DNA from: Hyphomonas sp.
GTDB taxonomy: Bacteria > Pseudomonadota > Alphaproteobacteria > Caulobacterales > Hyphomonadaceae
Length of the DNA stretch: 64,000 bases
Assembly: GCF_022844445.1 (NCBI RefSeq)
Contig: NZ_JALHLS010000001.1
Location: forward strand, 1 to 64,000
Direction of reading: 5' to 3'
Below are positions 10,174 to 19,567 of the stretch, piece after piece. The position numbers and the translations under genes are program-made. Positions within the stretch are counted from its first letter, which is position 1; each line of letters opens with the position of its first letter. The notes beneath the pieces are model-generated. The model did not search any database. It had not been told where the DNA came from and saw nothing but the letters and a program-made list of their open reading frames with translations.

Positions 10174-11606
10174 TGGCCGACATCCGTACTCTGAAGGCAG
10201 ACCTGTGCGTGATCGGCGCGGGTTCCGGCGGGCTTTCGGCCGCGGCCGGGGCCGCCATGCTGGGCCTCAAGGTCGTGCTGTTCGAAAAGCACGAAATGGG
10301 CGGGGACTGCCTGAACTATGGCTGCGTGCCTTCGAAAGCCCTTCTCTCGGCGGCGAAAGCCGCGCATGCGCCGGCAGAGGCTAGCAAGTATGGCTTAAAG
10401 ATCGGGCCCGCGAGCGTCGACTGGAACGGCGTCAAGGCGCATGTGCGCAAGACCATCGAGACGATTGCGCCGGTCGACAGCCAGGAGCGATTCGAAGGAT
10501 TGGGCTGCACGGTGATCCGCGAGGCGGCACGGTTTTCTGATCCGTCTACGGTCGTTTCGGATACGGCGCGCGTCAAGGCGCGGCGGATCATCGTCGCCAC
10601 CGGCAGCCGTGCCTTCATCCCGCCGATCCCGGGCCTTGCCGAACGGCCCTACCTCACCAACGAAACCAGCTTCTCCTTGCCGGAGTTTCCTCAGCACCTG
10701 ATTGTCCTCGGCGGCGGCCCGATCGGGCTTGAACTCGCGCAGGCCTTCGCGCGGCTTGGCGCAAAGGTCACGGTGCTCGAAATGGGCCGGGCCCTAGCAA
10801 AAGCTGACGCCTCGCATGCGCAACTGGCGGTGGACACGCTGCGCAGCGAAGGCGTCACAATACTGGAGGGCCACAAGGCCGCGCGGGTTTCCGGCGAGGC
10901 TTGCCGCCTTACAGTGCACGCCGAAGGGCCACAGGGCGAGGTCGCCGTTGAAGGCTCCCATATCCTGGTGGCCTTGGGCCGGCGCGCAGTGCTGGACGGG
11001 CTGGACCTCGAAAAAGGCAAGGTCGACCACACACCGGCTGGGATCCAGGTCGGCGATACGCTCCGCTCAAAGAGCAATCCGCGCGTCTGGGCGCTGGGCG
11101 ATGCGGCGGGCCGGGAACAGTTCACGCACGTGGCCGGCTGGCATGCATCGGTGTTCATCCGCCGCGCCTTCTTCAAGCAGGGCAGCACCGCGGCGAGCCT
11201 GCCGATTCCGTCGGTGACCTATACTTCGCCGGAGATTGCGCAGATCGGCCTGACGGAGGCCGGAGCGCGCGCAAAGTTTGGCGAAGCTGTGAAAACGAGC
11301 GCCTTCCCCTTCCATGACAATGACCGTGCCATTGCCGAGGGCAAGACGCTGGGCGAAGCCAAGCTCGTGCTGCATAAGGGCAAGCTGATTGGCGCCTCGA
11401 TTGCGGGCGACGGAGCAGGCGACATCCTGCAGGTTGTGTCACTCGCTATGTCGAATGGGCTCAAGCTGACTGCTCTCACCAACTTCATCTCCCCCTACCC
11501 GACCCGGGCCGAAGTGGTGAAACGAGCGGCCTCGGCCTATTTCACCCCAAGCGTATTCGGCAAACCGGCCCGGACGCTAGTTGGACTGTTGCAGCGGATT
11601 CCCTGA
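10173..11606 (+). CDS. FAD-dependent pyridine nucleotide-disulfide oxidoreductase (mercuric-reductase/lipoamide dehydrogenase-like)
   Basis: CVIGAGSGGLSAA; redox CLNYGC; GGGPIGLELAQ; no C-terminal vicinal Cys pair. Confidence 0.9.
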   Translation: MADIRTLKADLCVIGAGSGGLSAAAGAAMLGLKVVLFEKHEMGGDCLNYGCVPSKALLSAAKAAHAPAEASKYGLKIGPASVDWNGVKAHVRKTIETIAPVDSQERFEGLGCTVIREAARFSDPSTVVSDTARVKARRIIVATGSRAFIPPIPGLAERPYLTNETSFSLPEFPQHLIVLGGGPIGLELAQAFARLGAKVTVLEMGRALAKADASHAQLAVDTLRSEGVTILEGHKAARVSGEACRLTVHAEGPQGEVAVEGSHILVALGRRAVLDGLDLEKGKVDHTPAGIQVGDTLRSKSNPRVWALGDAAGREQFTHVAGWHASVFIRRAFFKQGSTAASLPIPSVTYTSPEIAQIGLTEAGARAKFGEAVKTSAFPFHDNDRAIAEGKTLGEAKLVLHKGKLIGASIAGDGAGDILQVVSLAMSNGLKLTALTNFISPYPTRAEVVKRAASAYFTPSVFGKPARTLVGLLQRIP

Positions 11607-11660
11607 CAGCGCGCGCAATCCCCGTTTCCCTGAACCCTGAATTCGCCTAAGCCTCCACGC

Positions 11661-13082
11661 GTGACCGCGCCCGAACCTGCCCCCGCACCGACGCCGCCGC
11701 AGGGCATAAGGCGGCTGACAGACGGACTGTCGGCGCGCCTGTTTGCGATCACCCTGGGCGCGATCCTGTTTACCGAATTCCTGATCTTCATCCCGTCGGC
11801 CAGCAACTTGCGCACGCAGTGGCTGGAGGAGCGCGTGGCCGCAGCGCGGATCGCGGCGCTCGCCCTTGATGCGGCGCCTATGCGGGAAGTTTCTGACGAG
11901 CTTTCAGAAAGCCTGCTGATGAAGGCAGAAGTGCTCGCGGTCGCCGAGATCGAGGACGAGATGCATATCCAGCTCCTCGCCCCGCAGGCGCCGATCGAAG
12001 GCACGATGCGCCTTGTCGATCTTCGAGGATCGACACCGGCCGGCCGCGTCCTTGCCACGCTGTCGGAGTATTTTGCGCCGGAGGGCGAGATGCTTGTCGT
12101 CATCGCCGAAGGCTCCGCCGAGGGCCGCGTGATCGAGATCGTAGTGCCCCAATCGCCTCTGAAAGCCTCGCTCGTCGCCTTTGCGTGGCGGATTGCCGGC
12201 ATTTCGCTGATCATCGCGCTTGTCGCGGCGGTCCTTATCTATGCGGTGCTGGACATGCTGGTCGTGCGACCGATGAAACGGGTAACTGTGAGTGTCGAGC
12301 AGTTCAGCCGCGACCCCGGCAGCTGGACGCGGCGCCTCTCGCCGACGAACCGGCGCGACGAAATCGGTCGGGCGCAGAACGCACTGTCGGGCATGGAGGA
12401 GGCAGTGGCAGATGCGTTCCGGCAACGCTCGCATCTTGCCGAGCTTGGCAGCGCCGTCGCCAAGATCAATCATGACCTGCGCAATTCGCTCGCCTCGGCG
12501 CAGCTTGTGTCGGACGTGCTCTCGAAGTCCGAAGATCCACGCGTGAAGCGAGCTGCACCGCGGCTTGAACGCGCATTGGAGCGCGCCATCGAACTTGCCA
12601 CGGCAACGCTCGACTATGGCAAGTCCGCGCCGCGCCCGCCGCGACTGCAGCCCGTCAGCCTGCGGACGGTTTTGCTGGAAGCCGCAGACGAAGCGCTGAA
12701 TGTCGGCGGGGCCAGTTTCGAAGCGAATGTGCCCGCCGACTTGATGATCGAGAGCGATGCGGAATACCTGCACCGGATCGCCGCCAACCTTATCCGCAAT
12801 GCCGCTGAAGCGCTGGCGCAGGCGTCGACGCCCAATCCGCAGATCCGTGTATCGCTGACCAGCCGTGCCATTGAGTTCCGCGACAATGGGCCCGGCCTGC
12901 CGGAAAAGGCGCGTGCGAACCTGTTCCGGCCTTTTGCGGGTTCCTCCCGCGCCAATGGCACCGGCCTTGGCCTGGTGATCGCGCATGAACTGGCCGAGGC
13001 GCTCGGCGGCGAGCTTGCGCTTGCAGAGACCGGAGACGCCGGGACGGCCTTCTGTCTCACTCTGCCGGGACTTCCGGCATGA
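11661..13082 (+). CDS. Membrane sensor histidine kinase
   Basis: HAMP-like region, KINHDLRNSLASAQLVSDVL H-box, NLIRNAAEAL, FRDNGPGLP, GTGLGLVIAHEL. Confidence 0.9.
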   Translation: MTAPEPAPAPTPPQGIRRLTDGLSARLFAITLGAILFTEFLIFIPSASNLRTQWLEERVAAARIAALALDAAPMREVSDELSESLLMKAEVLAVAEIEDEMHIQLLAPQAPIEGTMRLVDLRGSTPAGRVLATLSEYFAPEGEMLVVIAEGSAEGRVIEIVVPQSPLKASLVAFAWRIAGISLIIALVAAVLIYAVLDMLVVRPMKRVTVSVEQFSRDPGSWTRRLSPTNRRDEIGRAQNALSGMEEAVADAFRQRSHLAELGSAVAKINHDLRNSLASAQLVSDVLSKSEDPRVKRAAPRLERALERAIELATATLDYGKSAPRPPRLQPVSLRTVLLEAADEALNVGGASFEANVPADLMIESDAEYLHRIAANLIRNAAEALAQASTPNPQIRVSLTSRAIEFRDNGPGLPEKARANLFRPFAGSSRANGTGLGLVIAHELAEALGGELALAETGDAGTAFCLTLPGLPA

Positions 13083-13726
13083 CGGACTACGCGCCGCCAA
13101 AGGCGCGGCTGGAAATTGTCCATGCCGACGAATTCCTGGTTGCCGTGGACAAGCCCTCGGGGCTTCTGTCGGTGCCGGGACGAGGTGAGGACAAGGCGGA
13201 CTGCGCCTTGTCGCGGTTGCAGGCGGCTTACCCGGACGCGCTGACCGTGCACCGGCTGGACATGGCGACCAGCGGCCTTTTGCTGCTGGCGCGGGGCAAG
13301 GACATGCAGCGCGCCCTGTCCGGCCTGTTCGAGCGCGGAGAAGTGCAGAAGCGCTACATCGCCGATGTGTGGGGCGAACCGCACCCCGATGCCGGCGAGA
13401 TCAGCTTGCCGCTGATCACCGACTGGCCGAGGCGGCCGCTCCAGAAGGTAGACCACGAGATTGGCAAGCCCAGCATCACGCGGTACGAGACCTTGTCCGG
13501 CAGCGGATCCATCGCGCGCCTTGCGCTGACACCTCTGACCGGGCGTTCACACCAGCTGCGCGTGCACCTTGCCGAAACCGGGCATCCCATTCTGGGTGAC
13601 GAATTCTACGCCACCGGCGAGGCGCTTGCCGCCCGCCCGCGCCTCGCGCTGCATGCCGAGAGACTGGCCTTCGTCCATCCGGGCACCGGCGCAGCCCTCG
13701 ATCTCGTCTGCCCCTGCCCGTTCTAG
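13079..13726 (+). CDS. RluA-family pseudouridine synthase
   Basis: VHRLDMATSGLLLLARGKD; LTPLTGRSHQLRVHLAETGHPILGDEFY. Confidence 0.93.
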   Translation: MTDYAPPKARLEIVHADEFLVAVDKPSGLLSVPGRGEDKADCALSRLQAAYPDALTVHRLDMATSGLLLLARGKDMQRALSGLFERGEVQKRYIADVWGEPHPDAGEISLPLITDWPRRPLQKVDHEIGKPSITRYETLSGSGSIARLALTPLTGRSHQLRVHLAETGHPILGDEFYATGEALAARPRLALHAERLAFVHPGTGAALDLVCPCPF

Positions 13727-13800
13727 TCCCGGTTGACCGGCAAGCCTCACGCGAGTATATTGTTTTTCGATAATAACTGAACGGCCCCGGGAGCCTCCCC

Positions 13801-14232
13801 ATGCGTGCTGAACTCGTTCGTGTTGGCTTGCACGAAGTCGACATCAAGATCGTTGCCGGCGACCGGATGCACGTCCTGCAATGGCGCCGTAACCTGCTCT
13901 GGGATGAGGTCCTGCTCGATGGCAAGCGCCAGGCTTCAAGCCACGGACTTTGGGGCCGCGAGAAGGTTTACGGCCTGGTGTTCGGGCGCGACGCGGATGG
14001 CCGCGGCGGCCATCAGATCATGCTGATTCTCGACCCCGGCTACGGCAACTACGACTATTCGAACAACGGTCAGCGGCTGAAAGGCGTCCGCCTCGAGAAC
14101 GCTGATGGCCCGCTCGTGTCCTATGGCTCACTCGATCCCAAAGCGCTCGAAAAGCCGGCAACCTTTGCCGATTGGATGAAGAAATCCATGGGTATGGATT
14201 GGGGCACAGACCACACGCGCCGGCCGAACTGA
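13801..14232 (+). CDS. Hypothetical protein, 143 aa
   Basis: Intergenic, AT-rich leader; no family recognised with confidence. Confidence 0.7.
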   Translation: MRAELVRVGLHEVDIKIVAGDRMHVLQWRRNLLWDEVLLDGKRQASSHGLWGREKVYGLVFGRDADGRGGHQIMLILDPGYGNYDYSNNGQRLKGVRLENADGPLVSYGSLDPKALEKPATFADWMKKSMGMDWGTDHTRRPN

Positions 14233-14239
14233 CCCACCT

Positions 14240-15667
14240 TCAGTTCGCCGCCGCGATCTCGACCAGCAGCTTGTCGATCACCGGCAGGACGGAATTGGCA
14301 TCGGCCGGTCGATCATTTGCGATCACCGAGAAGACCAACGTCTCGCCGCTCGCCGCGATGAGGAAGCCCGACAGCGCGTTGACGCCCTGCACCGTACCGG
14401 TCTTGGCGAAGAGGCGCCCTTCCAGCGGCGTGCCGCGGAACCGCCGGGACAGCGATCCAGTCTTTCCGCCCACCGGCAGCGCCCCGCGGAACGCCTCGCC
14501 CCAGGGCTGCGACGTGGTCCATGTCAGGAAGCGGACGGTCGATTGCGGCGTCACGCGGTTGTAGGGTGAAAGGCCGGAGCCGTCAAAAAGCTCGATTTCA
14601 GCACGACCGATGCCGGCCTCGTCCAGCATGGTGTGCACAGCATCGAGCCCGTCCTCAGCGCCTTCCCCGCCGGTTGCGAGGGCAATGTGGCGTAGCAGGA
14701 GTTCGGCTGCGAGATTGTCACTGTCTTCGGAGACATAGACGATACTTTGCAGCAGAGGGGGCGCCACAAGGCGTGCAATCTCCTCACCAGACACTTCCTC
14801 GCTCCGTGAACGGACTCTTGCTGACCCCTCGACCGCTATTCCGCGCGCCAAAAGCAGCCGCACAAGGCGCTCCGCTGCTGTCTGTGCGGGCTCGGGAACG
14901 CTGAGGAAATAGTTGCGTGCGGCGGCATCCGAAGGAAGGCTGCCGGTGAGCACCACTTCGTCCGATCCCGGCCAGCGCAGCACGCTCAGCAAGTTCTTGC
15001 TGCCGAGAGGCCCAGTGACCGCCTCATTTCGCACCGTCAGCACGTCATCGCCCGGCGCCCAGGCGGCCATGACCGGGGCACCTTCGGCGGTATCCGGGCC
15101 GACCCGCAGGGCGGCGGCGTTTCCGTTGACCGTCAGTGCGGAAACCGGCGCGCCGAAATAGAAGGGCAGGTTGTTCCAACTCCAGCCCATGCCCCAGGGC
15201 TCGAACGGGAACAGCGTATCATCCCCGTAGACATCGGTCACACGCGTGATGCCGCGCGCGGCGACGGCATCGGCCAATTGTCGGAGACAATTGTCAAGGC
15301 AATCCGGCGCATCCCGCAAGGTGGGGTCGCCAGCTCCGACGAGGATCAACGAAGGCGCAGCGCCGCTTTCGCCGGGAATCAGGCGCAATGACGTGCCGAG
15401 CGCCGGGTCGGGACGATCGATGTTCCGCATCAGATGAAAGGTGGCGGCGGTTGTGAACAGCTTGGTGTTCGAGGCCGGGATGAATCGCTCGCTCGCCTTG
15501 TCGGCAAAGACTGGTTCGCCGGACAGGGTCGCCACCATGACGCCCAGGCGGACGCCTTGGGCTGGCGCGATTACGACGGGCTCGCGCGCCGGCACGGGCG
15601 CGGGCGGCACGGCGCAGGCAGCGACCGCAAGGCCAAGCACCAGAGCAGCCATCCGGAGCAGCAACAT
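14240..15667 (-). CDS. dacB: D-alanyl-D-alanine carboxypeptidase/endopeptidase (PBP4, S13), predicted lipoprotein
   Basis: SxxK = SNTK, SxN = SDN, KTG = AKTGTV; lipobox LAVAAC. Confidence 0.9.
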   Translation of the reverse strand: MLLLRMAALVLGLAVAACAVPPAPVPAREPVVIAPAQGVRLGVMVATLSGEPVFADKASERFIPASNTKLFTTAATFHLMRNIDRPDPALGTSLRLIPGESGAAPSLILVGAGDPTLRDAPDCLDNCLRQLADAVAARGITRVTDVYGDDTLFPFEPWGMGWSWNNLPFYFGAPVSALTVNGNAAALRVGPDTAEGAPVMAAWAPGDDVLTVRNEAVTGPLGSKNLLSVLRWPGSDEVVLTGSLPSDAAARNYFLSVPEPAQTAAERLVRLLLARGIAVEGSARVRSRSEEVSGEEIARLVAPPLLQSIVYVSEDSDNLAAELLLRHIALATGGEGAEDGLDAVHTMLDEAGIGRAEIELFDGSGLSPYNRVTPQSTVRFLTWTTSQPWGEAFRGALPVGGKTGSLSRRFRGTPLEGRLFAKTGTVQGVNALSGFLIAASGETLVFSVIANDRPADANSVLPVIDKLLVEIAAAN

Positions 15668-15687
15668 ATCTTTCCCTTCGTCCCGGC

Positions 15688-18132
15688 TCAGGTGAGCCGT
15701 TTCCTGGTGCGCCCCTCATGGGCACGCGCATTTGCCGGATCGTCCGGCCAGTCATGCTTGGGATAGCGCCCGCGCATGTCCTTGGCCATGTCCTTGTAGC
15801 CGGCGCCCCAGAAACGCGCGAGGTCCTGCGTCGTGGCGGCCGGCTTCATGCCGGGCGAGAGCAACTCCACCGTGACTGGCACCCGGCCCGCCGCGATGCG
15901 CGGATGCTCGGTGAGCCCATAGAATGCCTGCGCGCGCGCAGAGACGAGCGGCGCGCGCGGATCAAGCCAGTCAACCCGCGCCTCCTGGCCTGAGGGCAGC
16001 CCCAGCATCAACGGCGCATGCTGGCGCAAAGCTTCCTGGACCGGCCAGTCGAACGATTGGATCAGTGCGTCGCGCACCTCATGCGGCGCCGGAACCGAGG
16101 CGCCCTTTCGGCGCAGCAGCGGATAAAGCCAGTCCTGGGCGGACGTGATCAGCGCTTGGGCGTCCTTCGCCGGCGTCTCGATCAGGGCAGCCACCTCGAG
16201 GATCCTGAGGCGATGCAGGGTTTCCTCGACCGCTTCGGCTGCGCCGAGCGCGGCGAAACCACCCGCTTGCACGGCCTCCAGCATTGCGTTGGCACCGGCT
16301 TCAGCGGACGGCTTGGGCAGCGGCGCTTCCGACAACACGATGGCACCGAGCGCCTTGACGCGCCGGGCGGCGAAGCGGGCGGACCTGGGATCAAAGGTGG
16401 CGCGATCTTCTGTGACAACGTTCTGGCTGGCCAAGGCTTCCGCCTCCGTCAGCGGCAAGGCGAGTGTGATGCGCGGCTCGCGCGCCGCGCCGCCAAGATC
16501 CGCCACGACGAGCCAGTCTGATTTGGCGAGTCCGTCCGTAGCCGGAACAGTTGCCGCGCGGCCCGACGCCATGAGGTACGATCCATCGGAGCCGGGCCGC
16601 TTACGTGCGACCTGATCCGGCCAGGCGGAGGCGAGCAACCGCGCAAGATCGCCACCTGGCACGCCGCCGCCGCCCCAGCCAGCGGCCTGCGCCTTGAGGC
16701 TGCGCGCCCGCTGACTGCCATCGGCGCGAAACCGTTTCAGGCGGTCCCGCAGGTCGCTGGAGTCCCCGCCCATGCCGCGCTCGCCGGCAAGGGCCGCGAC
16801 TTCCGCTGCGAGCGCTTTCTCCGACGGGCCGGGCGCGGCTGCGATCAGGGCTGAAAGACGGGGGGCCATTGGCAAGCGCGCCATCTCGCGGCCTTTCTGG
16901 GTCAACGCGCCGGTTTCATCGAGCGCGCCGAGGGCATGAAGCTGCGCCTCGGCGGCGCGGTACTTTCCGGCGGGAGGCACATCTAGCCAGGTGAGCTTCG
17001 TCGGATCACGCTCGCCCCATTCGGCAAGCGCAAGCACGAGTCCCGAGAGATCGCTGTTGAGAACTTCCGGGGTCGGCGCCGCGATCAGTCCGCGCGTCGC
17101 TGCCTCGTCCCACAGGCGGTAGCAGACGCCCGGCGCCGTGCGTCCCGCCCGGCCGCGCCGCTGATCCACCGACGCGCGCGAAGCCCGCACCGTTGAGAGG
17201 CGTGTGCCGAGACCGCTCGCTTCATCTTCCGCAACACGTGCAAGGCCTGAGTCGATGACGATGCGCACGCCTTCGATGGTGAGTGCGCTCTCGGCGAGGT
17301 CGGTGGCAAGCACGACCTTGCGCTTGCCGGGCGGCGCTGGCGAAACCGCCGCGTCCTGCTCCGCCGGCGAGAGCGCGCCGAACAGCGGCGCCACCAGAAT
17401 GTCCGGCCCGAGCCCTTCGAGCGCGTCCGCCGTGCGATGGATTTCACGGGCACCCGGAAGGAAGACGAGGATGGATCCCTCCGATTCCCGAAGTGCCTGC
17501 CGGATCACCTTCGGCATCCGGTCCTCGATCCGCTCGTCGGAGCGCCCGACATAGCGTGTGTCCACCGGATATTGCCGGCCGGCACTCTCGATGACGGGCG
17601 CGTTGACCGCCTTCGAGACGGCAGCGATGTCCAGCGTCGCCGACATGATCAGCAGGCGAAGATCTTCTCGAAGTGCGCCTTGCGATTCAAGCGACAGGGC
17701 GAGACCAAGATCGGAATTCAGACGGCGCTCGTGGAACTCATCAAAGAGCACAGCGCCAACGCCCTGCAGTTCGGGATCATTGAGGATGCGGCGGGTGAAG
17801 AGGCCGTCGGTAATGACCTCGATGCGCGTTGTAGCGCTCACCTTGCGGTCCACGCGCGTCGTCAGGCCTACTGTTTGCCCGAGCTTCTCACCGAGGCTCG
17901 ACGCCATGCGTTCCGCCGCCATGCGAGCTGCGATCCGGCGCGGCTCCAACATGAGGATGCGGCCTGTGATGACCGGCGCATCTCCCAATAGGCCTGCAAG
18001 TGCAAGCGGCACACGCGTGGTTTTACCTGCGCCGGGCGGCGCAGCGAGGACAAGCCGGTTCGCCTCGGTGAGTGCACGAAGAATCTCCGGCAACACGTCG
18101 TCAATCGGGAGGGGATCACGGTTCGGGGCCAT
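15688..18132 (-). CDS. hrpB: ATP-dependent helicase HrpB
   Basis: AAPPGAGKTTRVPLAL, DEFHERRL, SATLD, QRRGRAGRTAPG; start at MAPNRDPLP. Confidence 0.93.
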   Translation of the reverse strand: MAPNRDPLPIDDVLPEILRALTEANRLVLAAPPGAGKTTRVPLALAGLLGDAPVITGRILMLEPRRIAARMAAERMASSLGEKLGQTVGLTTRVDRKVSATTRIEVITDGLFTRRILNDPELQGVGAVLFDEFHERRLNSDLGLALSLESQGALREDLRLLIMSATLDIAAVSKAVNAPVIESAGRQYPVDTRYVGRSDERIEDRMPKVIRQALRESEGSILVFLPGAREIHRTADALEGLGPDILVAPLFGALSPAEQDAAVSPAPPGKRKVVLATDLAESALTIEGVRIVIDSGLARVAEDEASGLGTRLSTVRASRASVDQRRGRAGRTAPGVCYRLWDEAATRGLIAAPTPEVLNSDLSGLVLALAEWGERDPTKLTWLDVPPAGKYRAAEAQLHALGALDETGALTQKGREMARLPMAPRLSALIAAAPGPSEKALAAEVAALAGERGMGGDSSDLRDRLKRFRADGSQRARSLKAQAAGWGGGGVPGGDLARLLASAWPDQVARKRPGSDGSYLMASGRAATVPATDGLAKSDWLVVADLGGAAREPRITLALPLTEAEALASQNVVTEDRATFDPRSARFAARRVKALGAIVLSEAPLPKPSAEAGANAMLEAVQAGGFAALGAAEAVEETLHRLRILEVAALIETPAKDAQALITSAQDWLYPLLRRKGASVPAPHEVRDALIQSFDWPVQEALRQHAPLMLGLPSGQEARVDWLDPRAPLVSARAQAFYGLTEHPRIAAGRVPVTVELLSPGMKPAATTQDLARFWGAGYKDMAKDMRGRYPKHDWPDDPANARAHEGRTRKRLT

Positions 18133-18243
18133 ATGGACGAAATAGGGCGGTGGAGCCTCCTCTGGCAAGCAGGCCTCGGCAAAGGTTGTCTTCTGCGTCC
18201 CCGGCCCCTACCCTCCCGACCTCGCGGATTAGAGAGGTGGCAC

Positions 18244-19557
18244 ATGAAGACGTGGTTTGAAATCGATCTCTGGAAGCGGGTGATCCTCGGTCTCCTGCTT
18301 GGCGCCGCCATCGGGCTCGGACTTCGCTACGGCATCGGGCCGGACCCAGCCAGCGCGATTGTAACGACCTGGTTCAAGCCTGTAGGCGACGCATTCATCA
18401 GCCTGATCCAGATGCTGGTCGTTCCCCTGATCTTCTCGACACTGGTGTCTGGCGTGCTGGCGATGGGCGATCCCAAACGCCTTGGCAGTCTCGGCGGGCG
18501 GGCGCTGGCGATGTATATGGTTACCACGGTCATCGCCGTCTGCTTTGGCCTTGCGATAGGAACGCTTCTTCAGCCCGGCGCAGGCTTTGATCTGTCGGTC
18601 GTTTCAGCGACTGATATGGATCAGGCTCGCGAACGCCTTGCGGCAAACCCAGCGCCCGGCGGCGTGGTGGAACAGATCATCCGCACCCTGCTATCGATCA
18701 TTCCGGTCAACCCTATTGATGCAATGGCAAAAGGCGATGTGCTCGCCATCATCTTCTTCGCCATTATGGTCGGCATCGCCACGTTGATGGCCGGCGAAGC
18801 GGGGGAACCCGTCGCGCGCGTGATGAACAGCGCCTCAGAAGTGATGATGCGCCTCACCATCATCGTCATGGAAGTGGCTCCGATCGGCGTGTTGGCGTTG
18901 ATGGCCTGGGTTCTCGGCACGCGCGGTCTCGTCGTGCTCGAAGTGCTCGGCAAGATGACACTGGCGCACTATCTCGCCTGCACGCTCCACATGCTGATCA
19001 CTTACGGCTTCATCGTGAAGGGGATGCTGCGCCTGCCGCTGATCCCTTTCATCCGCGGGATTGCCGACCCGCAAGCTGTGGCGTTTTCGACATCCTCTTC
19101 CAACGCCACTCTGCCTGTCACGATGAGCGCCGCGAACAAAAATCTCGGCATCGGCAAGCCGATTACCTCTTCCGTCCTACCGCTCGGCGCCACCATCAAC
19201 ATGGACGGCACAGCCCTCTACCAGGGCCTAATTGCCCTGTTCGCCGCGCAGGCGCTTGGCATTACGATGACGCCCGACATGTATTTCACAATCATCCTCA
19301 TGGCGACGCTGGTTTCGATCGGAACAGCCGGCATACCGTCAGTCAGCCTTTTCCTGGCGGCCACGACACTCAGCGTCATAGGCGTATCAGCGGAGAACAC
19401 GGTGCTGATCATCGCCATCCTGTTCCCGTTCGACCGTATCCTCGACATGATGCGTACCGTGACGAACATCACTGGCGACCTTGCGGTCGCAACCGCTGTC
19501 GCCAAGTGGGAAGGCGAACTGGATGAGGATGTCTTCCGGGCCCGCGACCCGGTGTAA
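18244..19557 (+). CDS. Dicarboxylate/amino acid:cation (Na+ or H+) symporter
   Basis: FSTSSSNATLPVTM and TINMDGTALYQG signature motifs; start at MKTWFEIDLWKR. Confidence 0.93.
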   Translation: MKTWFEIDLWKRVILGLLLGAAIGLGLRYGIGPDPASAIVTTWFKPVGDAFISLIQMLVVPLIFSTLVSGVLAMGDPKRLGSLGGRALAMYMVTTVIAVCFGLAIGTLLQPGAGFDLSVVSATDMDQARERLAANPAPGGVVEQIIRTLLSIIPVNPIDAMAKGDVLAIIFFAIMVGIATLMAGEAGEPVARVMNSASEVMMRLTIIVMEVAPIGVLALMAWVLGTRGLVVLEVLGKMTLAHYLACTLHMLITYGFIVKGMLRLPLIPFIRGIADPQAVAFSTSSSNATLPVTMSAANKNLGIGKPITSSVLPLGATINMDGTALYQGLIALFAAQALGITMTPDMYFTIILMATLVSIGTAGIPSVSLFLAATTLSVIGVSAENTVLIIAILFPFDRILDMMRTVTNITGDLAVATAVAKWEGELDEDVFRARDPV

Positions 19558-19567
19558 ATCGCAGCGC

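Noticed and set aside
10173-11606. Calling this gene merA (mercuric reductase)
   Set aside because: Has the CxxxxC flavin disulfide but no C-terminal vicinal cysteines, no HMA domain and no other mer genes.
11904-13100. 398-aa minus-strand ORF opposite the sensor kinase
   Set aside because: Antisense shadow ORF without recognisable domains.
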